Below, one piece after another: positions 46,967 through 56,918 of a stretch of DNA of 64,000 nucleotides. Each line of letters starts with the position of its first letter. Positions within the stretch are counted from its first letter, which is position 1. The DNA is from Cantharellus purpuraceus (Eukaryota; Basidiomycota; Agaricomycetes; Cantharellales; Hydnaceae), in contig JALBUN010000048.1 in assembly GCA_025174535.1 (NCBI GenBank), positions 1,922,001 through 1,986,000 of the forward strand, given 5' to 3'. Made by a program: the position numbers and the translations under genes. Below the pieces are notes generated by a model that was given only the letters and a program-made list of their open reading frames with translations, was not told where the DNA came from and ran no database searches.

Positions 46967-47571
46967 TTTAGTCCTGCTTCATAACATTTCACTATCTCTT
47001 CATGTTCGGTCAGAGCTTGTTTCACCCAAACCTCCCTTTCTACCTCTCACACAATTGTACTCTTCAAATTATGACACTAACAAGTATGATCCCGATACCT
47101 TTTTCCAAGGTCCCCAGCAGATATGGTTGTCTTCCCATATGCTCTGTGGTACCCAGCCAGCACCAGAGCCACGATGAGTAAAGGTCCTAGTCTCTGTGAC
47201 CTAGTTGAGTTGAGTATCACGACACAAGTAGCCTCTGCGTTCTTCAAGGACTATAGTTTGCCGTTCGTGTAGATGCTCGGGCGAGAGCTGATTGATCGAC
47301 ACAGCAGTCCGTCCTCGTCCAAGTCTAAAACCCAAAGCCTAAGTTGGATGACGCATTCTTTAATTTCCCGTGTCCAACAACCAAGAAACCAAGTACAGTG
47401 AACTATATGGACGTTGAAGTACGGATGAAATAGCATCAAAGGATGAAATATACTTCCCAGGTTTGGTGAAACTTGTAGATACCATGCTTGCTGTATTGAT
47501 GGTTGCCATGACGCTGTATCCTGGCATGACATCGATATGAGGAGACCGGCTCCAATTTATTGATTGCCATG

Positions 47572-48370
47572 TTAATGATTTTCTTCCCAATCGAGTCCTA
47601 GTGCGTCGGTCTTGTCACCTCGGATGGCCATTTCAACTGCCTCAGCGAGTTGTTTCAGAGCCTTCCCTTCTTCCGAATCAAGTGCGTGAGAGGTGCTCTG
47701 TTGTCCATGTGGTCCTCCTCGAGCCGTCGTGACACCTAATAATTGCTCCAAAGCCTCTTCGCGTTCAGATCCACGTAGCTTGTCGAGTTTCCGAAGGAGG
47801 GGTGGCAAGATAGGACTGGATGATATCGCTGCACGAATTGCGGGAGACATTGCTGGATATATCGAAGAAAATAATTAATATATAAAAGCAAATAAACAAA
47901 CGATCAGACCTATGGCTTGGTAGTGGCGAAGTTGAAGTGGCTTGGGTTTGTTTCTTTCCAGTGGGTCTGAGTAGGAAGGCTCTTCGGGTATATAAGGCCA
48001 TTTGAGTGAGGACAATGGTTTGAGTACAGGAGTATCTGGTATGTCCTCCTCTGCATTCTGAAGTCGGGTTTCCGCTATAGTCCGTTTTTCAGCAAGTATA
48101 GGAGGAGTTCGTGTCGGACCAGGGTCTGCACAAGAATTTGCTGTGATTCCTATATTGAGACCTCAAATAATCTCTCATCAGATAAGTGTTACGGACCTTT
48201 ATGCTCTTTATAGCAGGTCACGGAGCAACTAGACATGAAACAACGATCAATTTTACCCTACAAGAGTTCAAGTTTAAGAGTGCACACTATGGCGTGAAAC
48301 AATGCGGACATGAATATTTCGAGTCCTCAGAATTGCATATCCCACAACGGTCAAATCCTCGACGTGGCAT
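47572..48370 (-). CDS. HIT1: HIT-type zinc finger protein (ZNHIT3/Hit1-like)
   Basis: Probable box C/D snoRNP assembly factor, partner of Rsa1/NUFIP. Exon 1 starts MPRRGFDRCGICNSEDSKYS at 48368-48370 and continues CPHCFTP. After an intron the finger is completed by YCSVTCYKEHK, giving the C2-C2-type ladder with final HxC-like spacing of zf-HIT. A further exon (about 47920-48132) contains TRTPPILAEKRTIAE and WPYIPEEPSYSDPLERN. The last exon (47572 to about 47855) has MSPAIRAAISSSPILPPLLR and REEALEQLLG, the helical C-terminal domain of this family, ending DALGLDWEENH. About 190 residues. The family is clear from the finger; HIT1/ZNHIT3 among HIT proteins is inferred from the C-terminal domain and overall size. 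Confidence 0.78.
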
Positions 48371-49903
48371 ACTAAGCAATCCCGTTATCAAATGTCGGGG
48401 GTGAGGACTCGGAGCAGGTGCCGAAGCCAAGTACTAGGAGTGACGTCACTCGGCGTGACGCCGCCCATCAGTTTGTTCACACATGTTGCAAATTGGTTAC
48501 ATCCCTCTGTGCTTAAATTCTCTGTGGTTTGTGGTTTGCTGCGTGCCTGGAATTTACCGCTTTTAGTTCTCGACTGATATGGGCAACTCAGCGGTGAGCG
48601 GTAGATTTGTGAAGGAAATGTCAAATCACCTAGAAGCAACCTCGGGGTCACTGTTCTTCTCCTAAAAGTGTAGACTACCATGTTCCAATCTAGTAGACAG
48701 AAAGTTGGGGGGGTTATGGCATTCGTTCTTGTATAAACAAGTCATCAATGCTACTCCCTCCCCGACGTATGATATCACAGAATTACGATTCCTGTTTTAT
48801 ATTTTCAATTTGTATTTTCAATCTTCCGCATTCCATGTGAGTAGACAATCAGTCCTCGAGTACCCTTCTCTGTACGAACCTCGAGCTTCAGCACTCTTGA
48901 GTCGTCGGTGCTGTTGGCATTCAAGCGTCACCATTTGCAACAAACGGTGCTAGTTTGGTACTGACATGCTTTATACTCACAGAATGCTGACTCAGAAATC
49001 CAAAGTGTACAGGTAGTTGACGGGCCTTCTGTCGGGCTTTTGCGGCCCAGGGCTCCTGGATGCGCATTTATACCCGGCAGCAGTGACATTGTATGGTGAC
49101 GACCTTCCCGTCCATCCGTCCAACCTAGCACGTCGCAGTCACTCTCGCCGCCCACATCCACGACCAAGAAATGCAGGATGGGGGCCAGACGATCTTGGGA
49201 GGGACATCAGAAGTCAGAAGTGGCAGACTCGGGCCCAGCCACACGGGCAGCTCTCTCAGAATACTAACAAGTGTGGCAGTCCATCGATGGATGTGCAGCT
49301 CAAGAGCAGCACGTCCACACCAGTGGCCGACTGACATGTCCCTACGAGGTGAGGGGCGAAAGCAAAGGATGGTGGCTGGTTTTATAGCTTCCGACTGAGT
49401 TGGAATAGATAACTGGATGTAGCATTTGCAAACATCGCCGACGTTGATCCTGCTCGCGGCATTACTGGCACCAATCGTGGGAGAGGCAACCTCTGCCTGT
49501 AAATATTGTAACTTGAGTATTTTTGGTTCGACGTTTGATATTTCATCCTATTTGGGATTCCTGATCATGGGAGGTGGGGATTGGATTTCTTAGCCTTGGG
49601 ACTTCCTAGAGTTTGACAGGGTTTATAAGGATGGACTGCACTGTCTAACTAGTGGGCAAATGGAGAAATACATTTACTTAACCCTGTCCCTTGTTGGCGG
49701 CAGAATGTTGACTGCCGATCATCATGAGTTGGGGTCAACCTCGATACGTCTCCAACGCATGGAACGAACGTGAAGCGAGATGCTCACAAGCTGAGCTAGA
49801 GGTGTATACACGTACGGTTTGTTTCGCTGCAGTACACGTCAGTTCGGATAAGCGCTTAGAAACACCCGCGTTAGCGCTTCAGTTTCAGCATACGAATCTT
49901 GCC
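48371..49903. other. Intergenic region with relic B upstream of ERV1
   Basis: About 1.5 kb. The left half shows nothing recognisable. Relic B occupies 49080-49375. An in-frame open stretch (49724-49903) precedes the ERV1 start. Confidence 0.5.
49080..49375 (+). repeat. Relic B, inverted partner of relic A
   Basis: Plus-strand sequence alignable with the reverse complement of 42298-42600. The best block is around CATCCATCGATGGACTGCC (reverse strand) versus CGTCCATCAATGGACTACC in relic A. Stops interrupt the frames. Confidence 0.6.
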
Positions 49904-50440
49904 ATGGGTGAAGAACACAAACCACAACGGCAAGGTATGGTGCTTGGACCGGACGGCAAGCCGTGTAAAGTATGCACAGTGTTCCGCTCCTGGAGACCTC
50001 CCAAGACCACAGACTCGCCTACGCCAAACGTCAAGAACGCTGCGCTCGCATCCATCGGTATCGCTCAGGCAACTCCACCTCCCGAGCCCACACGCCCCAA
50101 GACTTGCCCTCCCGACGTTGAACAGCTCGGACGTGCGACATGGACGTTTTTGCATACGACCGCTGCCTATTACCCTGAGCGACCCAACCCGCTACAGAGG
50201 CGCCACATGCATTCTTTACTTTCTTCACTGCCCACCTTGTATCCCTGCAGCCACTGCGCGTCGCATCTTGGGGAATGTATGAAAGCGAATCCGCCAGACG
50301 TGAGCGGGAGAGTAGCCCTGAGCCGGTGGTTGTGCGAGCGGCACAATGAGGTGAACGAGAGGCTCGGAAAAGACACATTTGATTGCAATAAAACGGACGA
50401 GCGGTGGAAGGACGGTCCACCGGATGGAAGTTGTGATTAG
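49904..50440 (+). CDS. ERV1: FAD-linked sulfhydryl oxidase Erv1
   Basis: Intermembrane-space thiol oxidase that reoxidises Mia40 during disulfide-coupled import. Single exon, 178 residues, typical of the family. It starts MGEEHKPQRQG at 49904 in the good context GCCATGG. The N-terminal shuttle pair is KPCKVC. The FAD/ERV core is LGRATWTFLHTTAAYYPERP, with the active-site disulfide YPCSHCASHLGECM. The structural pair is in LCERHNEVNERLGKDTFDC (Cys spaced 16 apart). The same frame is open upstream to an ATG at 49724, which would add 60 residues; I consider the shorter form the main product. Convergent with TRM82, 113 bp apart. Confidence 0.95.
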   Translation: MGEEHKPQRQGMVLGPDGKPCKVCTVFRSWRPPKTTDSPTPNVKNAALASIGIAQATPPPEPTRPKTCPPDVEQLGRATWTFLHTTAAYYPERPNPLQRRHMHSLLSSLPTLYPCSHCASHLGECMKANPPDVSGRVALSRWLCERHNEVNERLGKDTFDCNKTDERWKDGPPDGSCD

Positions 50441-50553
50441 AGTAGCTATGTCTACCAAATATCGATTATTCACCCTGCTGACAGTCCTAGTTTTTCTTAG
50501 TGCATGCATATCGCCCTCACACAACGCCCAATATCTAGATATAATTCCTATGA

Positions 50554-52505
50554 CTATTCACTCTGGTCGAGCTTGATTTTCTTTTGTTCTCGCTCATCCC
50601 CGCTTGCACTACGCGAGCTACCTTTGTCTAACTCCTGCCTTTTGAGCAACGCCTGTTTCGTCTTCATTCGCCCCACAACTTTGGCATGCTGCTTTTTCCG
50701 ATCACTCTGCGAGAGCTCCGGGGTATCGGCTCTCATGTCAGATTCTTGATACCCACTGCCATCACCTTCCTCTGGTCCATCTGCATGTTTTGGGAGCAAC
50801 GCAAGATCCGAGTATAGGTTTAATGATGTCAGTTCGGCAGCTGATGCTATGAAAACAATGCTCTGGTCAGTTAACACCGACTATTTTGGGAAAGATAACT
50901 ACCGTCTTGTAAGCCCGCGCCATTCAAGGAGTTTAAGAGAGTAGTGTCGTCCGCTATCTTGAACTGCTGATTATTGGTAAATCGTTCAACGGGTTTGTGC
51001 GGATCACATACCTCTCCATCTACCCACTCTATTAATCTCACCGCTGTCCCCACGGTACCCTCATGGGTCAGTGGTAACGACCGGGCGGCGTCAACCGATA
51101 CTAGCAACTGACATCCATCTCCTAACACGAAGTCTAGCACAGGACTTGAGAAATCAATATGTCGCACTGAGGGGATATTGGAAGTCTGAGAAGGATAGGC
51201 GCAATAAAATACAGCGGAGCCTCTGCAAATACCATTAAGTCTCTTTCCTGTTTGTTGACAGGGTGTCCCATGATAACGTACCCAATCGCACTAAACACAA
51301 GGAGTCTTTCATCTATAAACTCAAACGCTTCCACCTTGGCCAGCGCGAATACCAAGTCTTCCTCGGACTTGTTCTCTGCTACTGTCTCACCAGACAGCTT
51401 TGGCGATTCTTCTGCAGTCTTCATAGTTACTTCCCCTGTGCTCTCCTTCGCATTCTTTGCCTTATTTCGGCCTTTCCGACCTCTTGCACCACTGGAAGTG
51501 CCTTGTCCACCGTACCACTTGTTTCGATTTTCTCTCACTTTGAGGAATGGCTTCACGGCGTCTGCAACAGGTAATTGACATTTCAATCTGCCACTCATCC
51601 AATCCCACACGTTCAAATACGGGTCGCCTCCTCCCGAGACGAGAGATGATGACTCAAATACTGGCAGGCAAATTGCCGATATGAATCTGTGCGGACAGCA
51701 AGTGAACGAGCAATTGATGCGAGTTGGAAAGGCGACTCACAGTTTGTGTCCAAGACAAAATCGCTCGATGTTGTAGCCATGAGGGTAATGGCTCACCCTA
51801 ATGTGCTCGTCACGGTCTGCTGTGATGATGTAGCGGCCGTCATGACTCAGAAGGAAAGATGTGATTATGGATGCATGGCCTAGTACGAGGCTGCCATGTG
51901 GATTCTCATGAGCAGCCTGTGCGTCGTTTCGCCTTGGCTCTGAAGAGTGACACGGGATTACGCTGGAATCGTTCGGTGGGTCGATGGGGTAGCTGAACAC
52001 GTCGCCAAACTTGTCGGCGACTATGATGGTCTGTCCATTGTGCGATAACTTGACCGCCGTCGCCTTCTTCGGCAGCTCCCTGACATGAGCAAATTGTCAG
52101 TGAACACATCCACATACGCCAATCGCATCGCGCGCACCTCGAGCTCTTCAACTGCAAGCCATTCATGTCCCATACGTTCAACTTCTTATCATCCCCAGTA
52201 GTGACGAGGTTAATGTATTCACTGTCTACGACACTGCATGAGATGGTGGTCGTGCATCGCGTCGTAGCTAGTATCTGCCCAGATCTTCCAAGACGGCATG
52301 TGACAGTGTAAATGATGGGTCCGGAGAGCCTCTCACGAACTCACGTAGCATCAAAGACCTGTATATAAGGTCCGGAAATGGCAATACAGCGACGGCAGCC
52401 AAAGTGCAGACGCGTAAAAGGCCATGAGCCCATGTTCCAAACGCGTTTAGCTAGATTCTCAACTCCGACTTCCGTTGGGATTTTGACCGCTGCCAGTAGA
52501 ACCAT
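50554..52505 (-). CDS. TRM82: tRNA (guanine-N7-)-methyltransferase non-catalytic subunit Trm82
   Basis: WD40 partner of the methyltransferase Trm8 that makes m7G46 in tRNA. Starts MVLLAAVKIPTEVGVENLA at 52503-52505. WD-type repeats are visible: YINLVTTGDDKKLNVWDMNG, TIIVADKFGDVFSYPID, ASIITSFLLSHDGRYIITAD with RDEHIRVSHYP, and SLVSGGGDPYLNVWDWMSGR. A long charged insert follows the last (RGRKGRNKAKNAKESTGEVT), then FEFIDERLLVFSAIG. The C-terminus has a charged tail (DRKKQHAKVVGRMKTKQALL). The HYPHGYNIERFCLGH segment is typical of Trm82/WDR4. About six introns, about 560 residues, stop at 50554-50556. Divergent from the TMEM97-like gene with 83 bp between start codons. Confidence 0.88.
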
Positions 52506-52588
52506 ACTTTAACAGGTGAGAATCCATGTGCAATTTTTTTTGCATCGTGCCTACTGTAAACCAACGTTCCGCAGTATATTCGCGTGAA
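52506..52588. promoter_or_regulatory. 83-bp divergent promoter of TRM82 and TMEM97-like gene
   Basis: Short gap between two start codons, with a T8 run and no convincing TATA box (only GTATATTC close to the plus-strand gene). Confidence 0.5.
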
Positions 52589-53343
52589 ATGGCCCGTAGA
52601 CCGTTAACCTCTCGTCCGCGAGACCTCATCTACTTTGTATTCTTTCTGGTATGTGCAGCAAAACAGACCGAGCACCACACATCTAAGGCTTCATGTATTC
52701 ACTAGATTCACATACCAGCAACACTCTTGATAGACCTACAAGCACTATATCCTCAGTCTCTAGCACCCGAGTTCGGGAGGAAATTAATATCCTTCTATAT
52801 CTCTATGTCTGGTGACCCTCTCATCGCTAGTGCCAACAATTTCTACGGCTCAGACCATGTTTTCACTTGGTTCCGCTCATTTTTGTGGCTAGAATTGTAC
52901 GTGCCTTTGAGTTGGGTCAGTAATCCACCTGATGCCACCATTCCAAGATTATTTCAATTTCCCGTTTTCATCTTTGGTGCCTGGGCGCTCTGGACAGGTG
53001 ACTGTTTAATAAATTTAGGGTTCTTCTCACAATCAATCCCTTTTTTCTAGACTCCAAATTCATATATCTCCTGCTCCTTATTTATGGAGCCTCGACCACA
53101 ACGACCACTCTCCCGTGCCTGACGACAGTCCTTGCTGTCCCTACAGCAAAAGATGCTGCAGCCTCGTTAAAGACTGTCGCTGTCACCGATACACAGCGGT
53201 TGCTGCTGCTTTCCAGTTATGTGCCTTTCCTTCTCGTTCCGCTCGTCATGACCTTGGACATGACATGGCGGCTGTCGAAAATGATTGACATCAGAAATGA
53301 TGATCATAAAAGTGCTCAGACTCGGAGCAAAAGAGAGGACTAA
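52589..53343 (+). CDS. TMEM97/sigma-2 receptor-like EXPERA protein
   Basis: Small four-helix ER membrane protein of the EXPERA/TMEM97 family (sterol-related function in animals). Starts MARRPLTSRPRDLIYFVFF at 52589. An intron at about 52649-52713 joins to LIDLQALYPQSLAPEFGRKL. The core includes WLELYVPLSW and PRLFQFPVFIFGAWALWTGD. A second intron (about 53000-53052) leads to IYLLLLIYGASTTTTTLPCL and SSYVPFLLVPLVMTLDMTWR, ending in a basic tail (TRSKRED), possibly an ER retention/topology signal. About 210 residues. The family call rests on the overall pattern and is fairly secure. Confidence 0.82.
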
Positions 53344-53510
53344 ATAGGACTTGGCCTAAAGATGAAACAGTACAAGTGAAAAGGACAATATGGTCGGGTT
53401 TTAAAAGAAGAAAATCTACTATGTGCTGAGATTACATTCCATATTACCATAAGATCACGTTACATCTCTCCTGATAAATACGGAAATGCCAGCCAGACGT
53501 TAATGGTCAA

Positions 53511-54913
53511 TTATGCCCAGCGTCCGAGTAGTGCCATGAGTCCAGCACCACACAGCATAGAGATGGATGCGAAGACGAGTCGCCCGTTCGAAGCCTGATG
53601 CATACTAGGATTGAACAAAAACTCGTGCGCTAGTAGCTGAAGAATACGACGTATTATTAGCGCCCTGATCGTCTGACTCATGTGGAGAGCGAAGAGATCT
53701 ACCTCGACTAATCCCGTATACAACAGAATGCCAGAACTGATGGAGTCAAGTGTACCACTGACAATTGAGGCAGTAGTACTGCCTGGGTTGTACGTGCTGC
53801 GTACTCCGAGTCCAGCTGCGATACCCACGGGAGTAGTGATCCCGTAAATGAGGCCACCCAGGACGGGGACATAATTATATCTTGAAGGCAATTTCATGAA
53901 GGCCAGTCGGGTACCGAGACCGAGACCCTCGAACATTTCTTAGGCGCGCCATTAAGATGATAAGTGACTGATCAGGAAAGGAAGGGAGGATGGCTCACGA
54001 TGAAATACCAGCACAACAAAGAGAACTTTGAATCCTGGGTCGACAGCTAGGGTGAGGCCGATAAGAATGCTGTGGAATACAACACCAAATTCAAGAATAG
54101 CAATGCCCAAAACTTGGGCTACGGCTGAATCAAGTACTGCTCTCTCTTCTGAAGATGACGCCGCCTTTTCGAGATCAGACCCGTTCGATAGCTGTTTTGG
54201 CATTTCTGGGCCATGCGCGGAATGTACCCCCTCGCTTCCAATGTCATGGCCGTGTGGGTCTATGAATGAAAATAAGGACGTGTAAGCGAAGTATCGAATT
54301 GCTCGTACCATGGACGGATATCCCAAGGCTAGCCAATTTGGCTGACCCCCAGCGGAAGGCAATTAGCTCGAGAAAAAAAATGCCGAATACGCTGGTCATG
54401 GATATCGCCAGCGCCCATGGCTATGTTTCAAATAAGATCAGATGCTAGGGTAGAGACAAGATCCAACTTACATATAGCGTCCAAGTGCCAGTGAGACACG
54501 TCGAGCCAAGAGCATCGAGGGCTGGGGAAAGGAGGTGGATAAACGCTGTTGCAATCTAACAAGTGCCCTCAATGACGGTATACGATGTAATTTGAGAGAG
54601 AATATACACACGATGACACCAGAGCCAAAGTACTTTGCAAAGCTGTGACGACCGCACATTGAATGTATGCGGGGGCTTAATACAGATACGATACATACTC
54701 GAATATAAGAGGGGGAACCGTGATGAATTTGGTGCGACGCGTAAGCACAGGGAATAGGGCGCCCAGCATAGAGGTGAACATGATAACGAATATTGATCCT
54801 GCTCTCAGACCGACCATATCGACCTGGTTGGTAACTGAGCCGCAGCTGTCGGAGGCATCTGAGGCGGTCGCATTGCCAGCGACTGTGGAGTTATCAGCCG
54901 GAGAAGAAGACAT
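53511..54913 (-). CDS. ZIP family zinc/iron transporter
   Basis: Plasma-membrane or organelle Zn2+ importer related to yeast Zrt1/Zrt2. Starts MSSSPADNSTVAGNATAS at 54911-54913. Helix 1 is GSIFVIMFTSMLGALFPVL. Following exons give FAKYFGSGVI, then ATAFIHLLSPALDALGS and WALAISMTSVFGIFFLELIA. The cytoplasmic loop is His-containing (HDPHGHDIGSEGVHSAHG). The metal-site helix IV is FGVVFHSILIGLTLAVD and helix V is HEMFEGLGLGTRLAF across an intron. Helices VI to VIII follow and it ends ALLGRWA at 53511. About 390 residues, six to seven introns. Zrt1 versus Zrt2 cannot be decided. Convergent with the TMEM97-like gene, 167 bp apart. Confidence 0.9.
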
Positions 54914-56918
54914 GGTTAAGTATCTGTCAAGGGTAAACGCTCAGAGGACTCACACTGTAGTTATACCGCTAATTAGGCTTACGTAACAAATGAGTACCGC
55001 GTCAGTAGGTGGCACACGGCGGTCACCCCGTGAGTACTGATCATCGTGATGGTGTCGGTCCAAATCACACGGCGCTTTCCCCCTTGGTCACAGAACAACG
55101 TAACCCAATCATGTCCTTTTCTTTCTGCTCCTGGCCCACAGAATCCTCATATTTCATCTCTATGTAACCAGGCACCTGGACCGACAGCATGTCAGCTTGT
55201 TCACTTCACTCTTAGCACATGTGAGAACCGCACCAGCATTCATACCGGGCTCTTTGTGACGTTGCCCGTAAGTATTTAAAGATGTCGTATTTTTGCCGCA
55301 AGTGTAGGCCAGAGTCGGCGATATAGGTCTTGCGATGTGTCGAGACTGTTTCCGCGGCTACTATGCCTGTTAACCGCCCTTTGCTGAACACCTTTCTACA
55401 CCTTTCTAACGACTTGACACTCTCTTACTGAAATCAAGGGAAATCATCCAAAAATCTAGACTGGGCTGGTTCTATAATCACCCGCTCCCGTCAAACCTCA
55501 AGATAGACATGATACGAGAAACACTTAAGGTTAGAGGTCGCAAACCAGTCTGTCTATCTCTTGTGTATGCAGCCGCATCTGTAGCATCGCATTTGGGCCT
55601 GAACCTTAGCAGTTCGCCTGACTGGGTCGACGCTGGACCGCTAGATCTAGGTCGGCGACTAGCCAAAGCTCCGCTCGTCGTGAATGCAGTACAAAGTCGG
55701 CCACCGTGTCTGCCATGGTCAGTACTGGTACTCTCAAGCCCCTCCAAGTCCCATCATTCACCTAATGTCTCCTGAACCGCCTCCATCACGGTCATGTCCG
55801 AATTCCAAGTTATATGCAATGAAGATTAGGCGGTGTCACATTTCCCAAGCGAGGGGTTCGTAAGATGGAAGCTGCGGAGTTAGCCACGAGAGTTTTGCAA
55901 AAGACTACTTTTGCTTCCGATTAATCTGGCAAGTAGGACACGCCTTTAGTTGATGGCACATACACTAGTGATATTAGCATGCCGCTTATCCGAACGACGT
56001 ATCGAGATCCATCCTCACCTTTGTTGCAATGTCACTGTCGGAGCCGCCAGTTGCTGTGCTGGCAACTTGGACTATATGGTATCTGCTGCTGAGAGGAGGA
56101 GGCGAGCTAGATTAGAGAATTCATTGCCTTCGTTATCAAGTGCGCCGTGCGGAGTGTTATCCGTCGCCCCAGGGCAGGCCAAGGTAGAATGTTTGTCATC
56201 TTGTCTGATAACTGTGCCTCATAAACGCGGACCGAGGCGCACGTAGTATGTAGTCCTAGTTGACGATTAGTAGCACGTTGGTGTCCCGCCGCGTAGTATA
56301 ACTTGGTGCTCACCTACAGCCATATTAATGCACATACCCACTGCCAATATGTATAAAGTGCTCAGAGTCAGAAACTGCACATGTGATTGGGCAGTAGCAT
56401 TTCAAACTGACCATGGCTGATCAATTATTGCTTTGGCTAGCTACGACGTTTCGAGTTGTGCTATACCACCGGCAATGACCTGCGTGCAGCTTTAGACGCA
56501 CACGTGCGACGTGATTTACATGCTGATGCTGCAGCCTGAACTTGATGTTGTTGCACTGTATTCGCAGTGCAGTGGTGGTATCTAGAGGTGCCGTGCGTTG
56601 ACGATGCTTCCAGCTGGTCATGATCCTATCCAATCAGATCACGCTTCTCATTATGGAATGTTGTTGCTAGAAACTTATCAGCAAAACTTGGATTCTGTGC
56701 CTAACATTTACAAATAAGTTTGCTATTAATGAGGCCTGGTTTCAAACCCACCTTACTGGGACAGGGCGACTGGCCTCTTTAGCGCCCGGCTACCCCACAG
56801 CTCTCGGCGCCTAGAGCATCCCTCAGTTAAGCCTGTCCCATTTGTTTTACCGTCCATCTCTTCCTTCTTTCTTTACCTTTTGCTCATCCGATTAGCGCAT
56901 CTAGACTTCCGTGCCTCA
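54914..56918. other. Intergenic region upstream of ACC1
   Basis: About 2 kb between divergent ZIP and ACC1 genes. Overlapping antisense frames at 55478-55775 are probably non-coding. The right end is pyrimidine-rich. No tRNA, repeat or known element was recognised. Confidence 0.45.
56854..56889 (+). promoter_or_regulatory. CT-rich tract upstream of ACC1
   Basis: A pyrimidine-rich stretch (with CTCTTCCTTCTTTCTTTACC) lying 30-65 bp before the ACC1 start codon, a pattern common near transcription starts of strongly expressed fungal genes. Confidence 0.5.

Larger units (their letters stand above)
45767..47571. other. Gene-poor region upstream of the DUF6533 gene
   Basis: About 1.8 kb with the DUF6533 promoter at its left and relic C2 at 46870-46966. 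Short open stretches on both strands carry no recognisable domain. Confidence 0.5.

Noticed and set aside
55478..55775. Two long antisense-overlapping frames upstream of ACC1
   Set aside because: Mirror-image open frames are expected by chance in GC-rich spacer; neither shows a domain.
56735..56790. Possible tRNA T-arm (GGTTTCAAACCCACC)
   Set aside because: No matching acceptor stem, D-arm or anticodon arm could be laid out around it.
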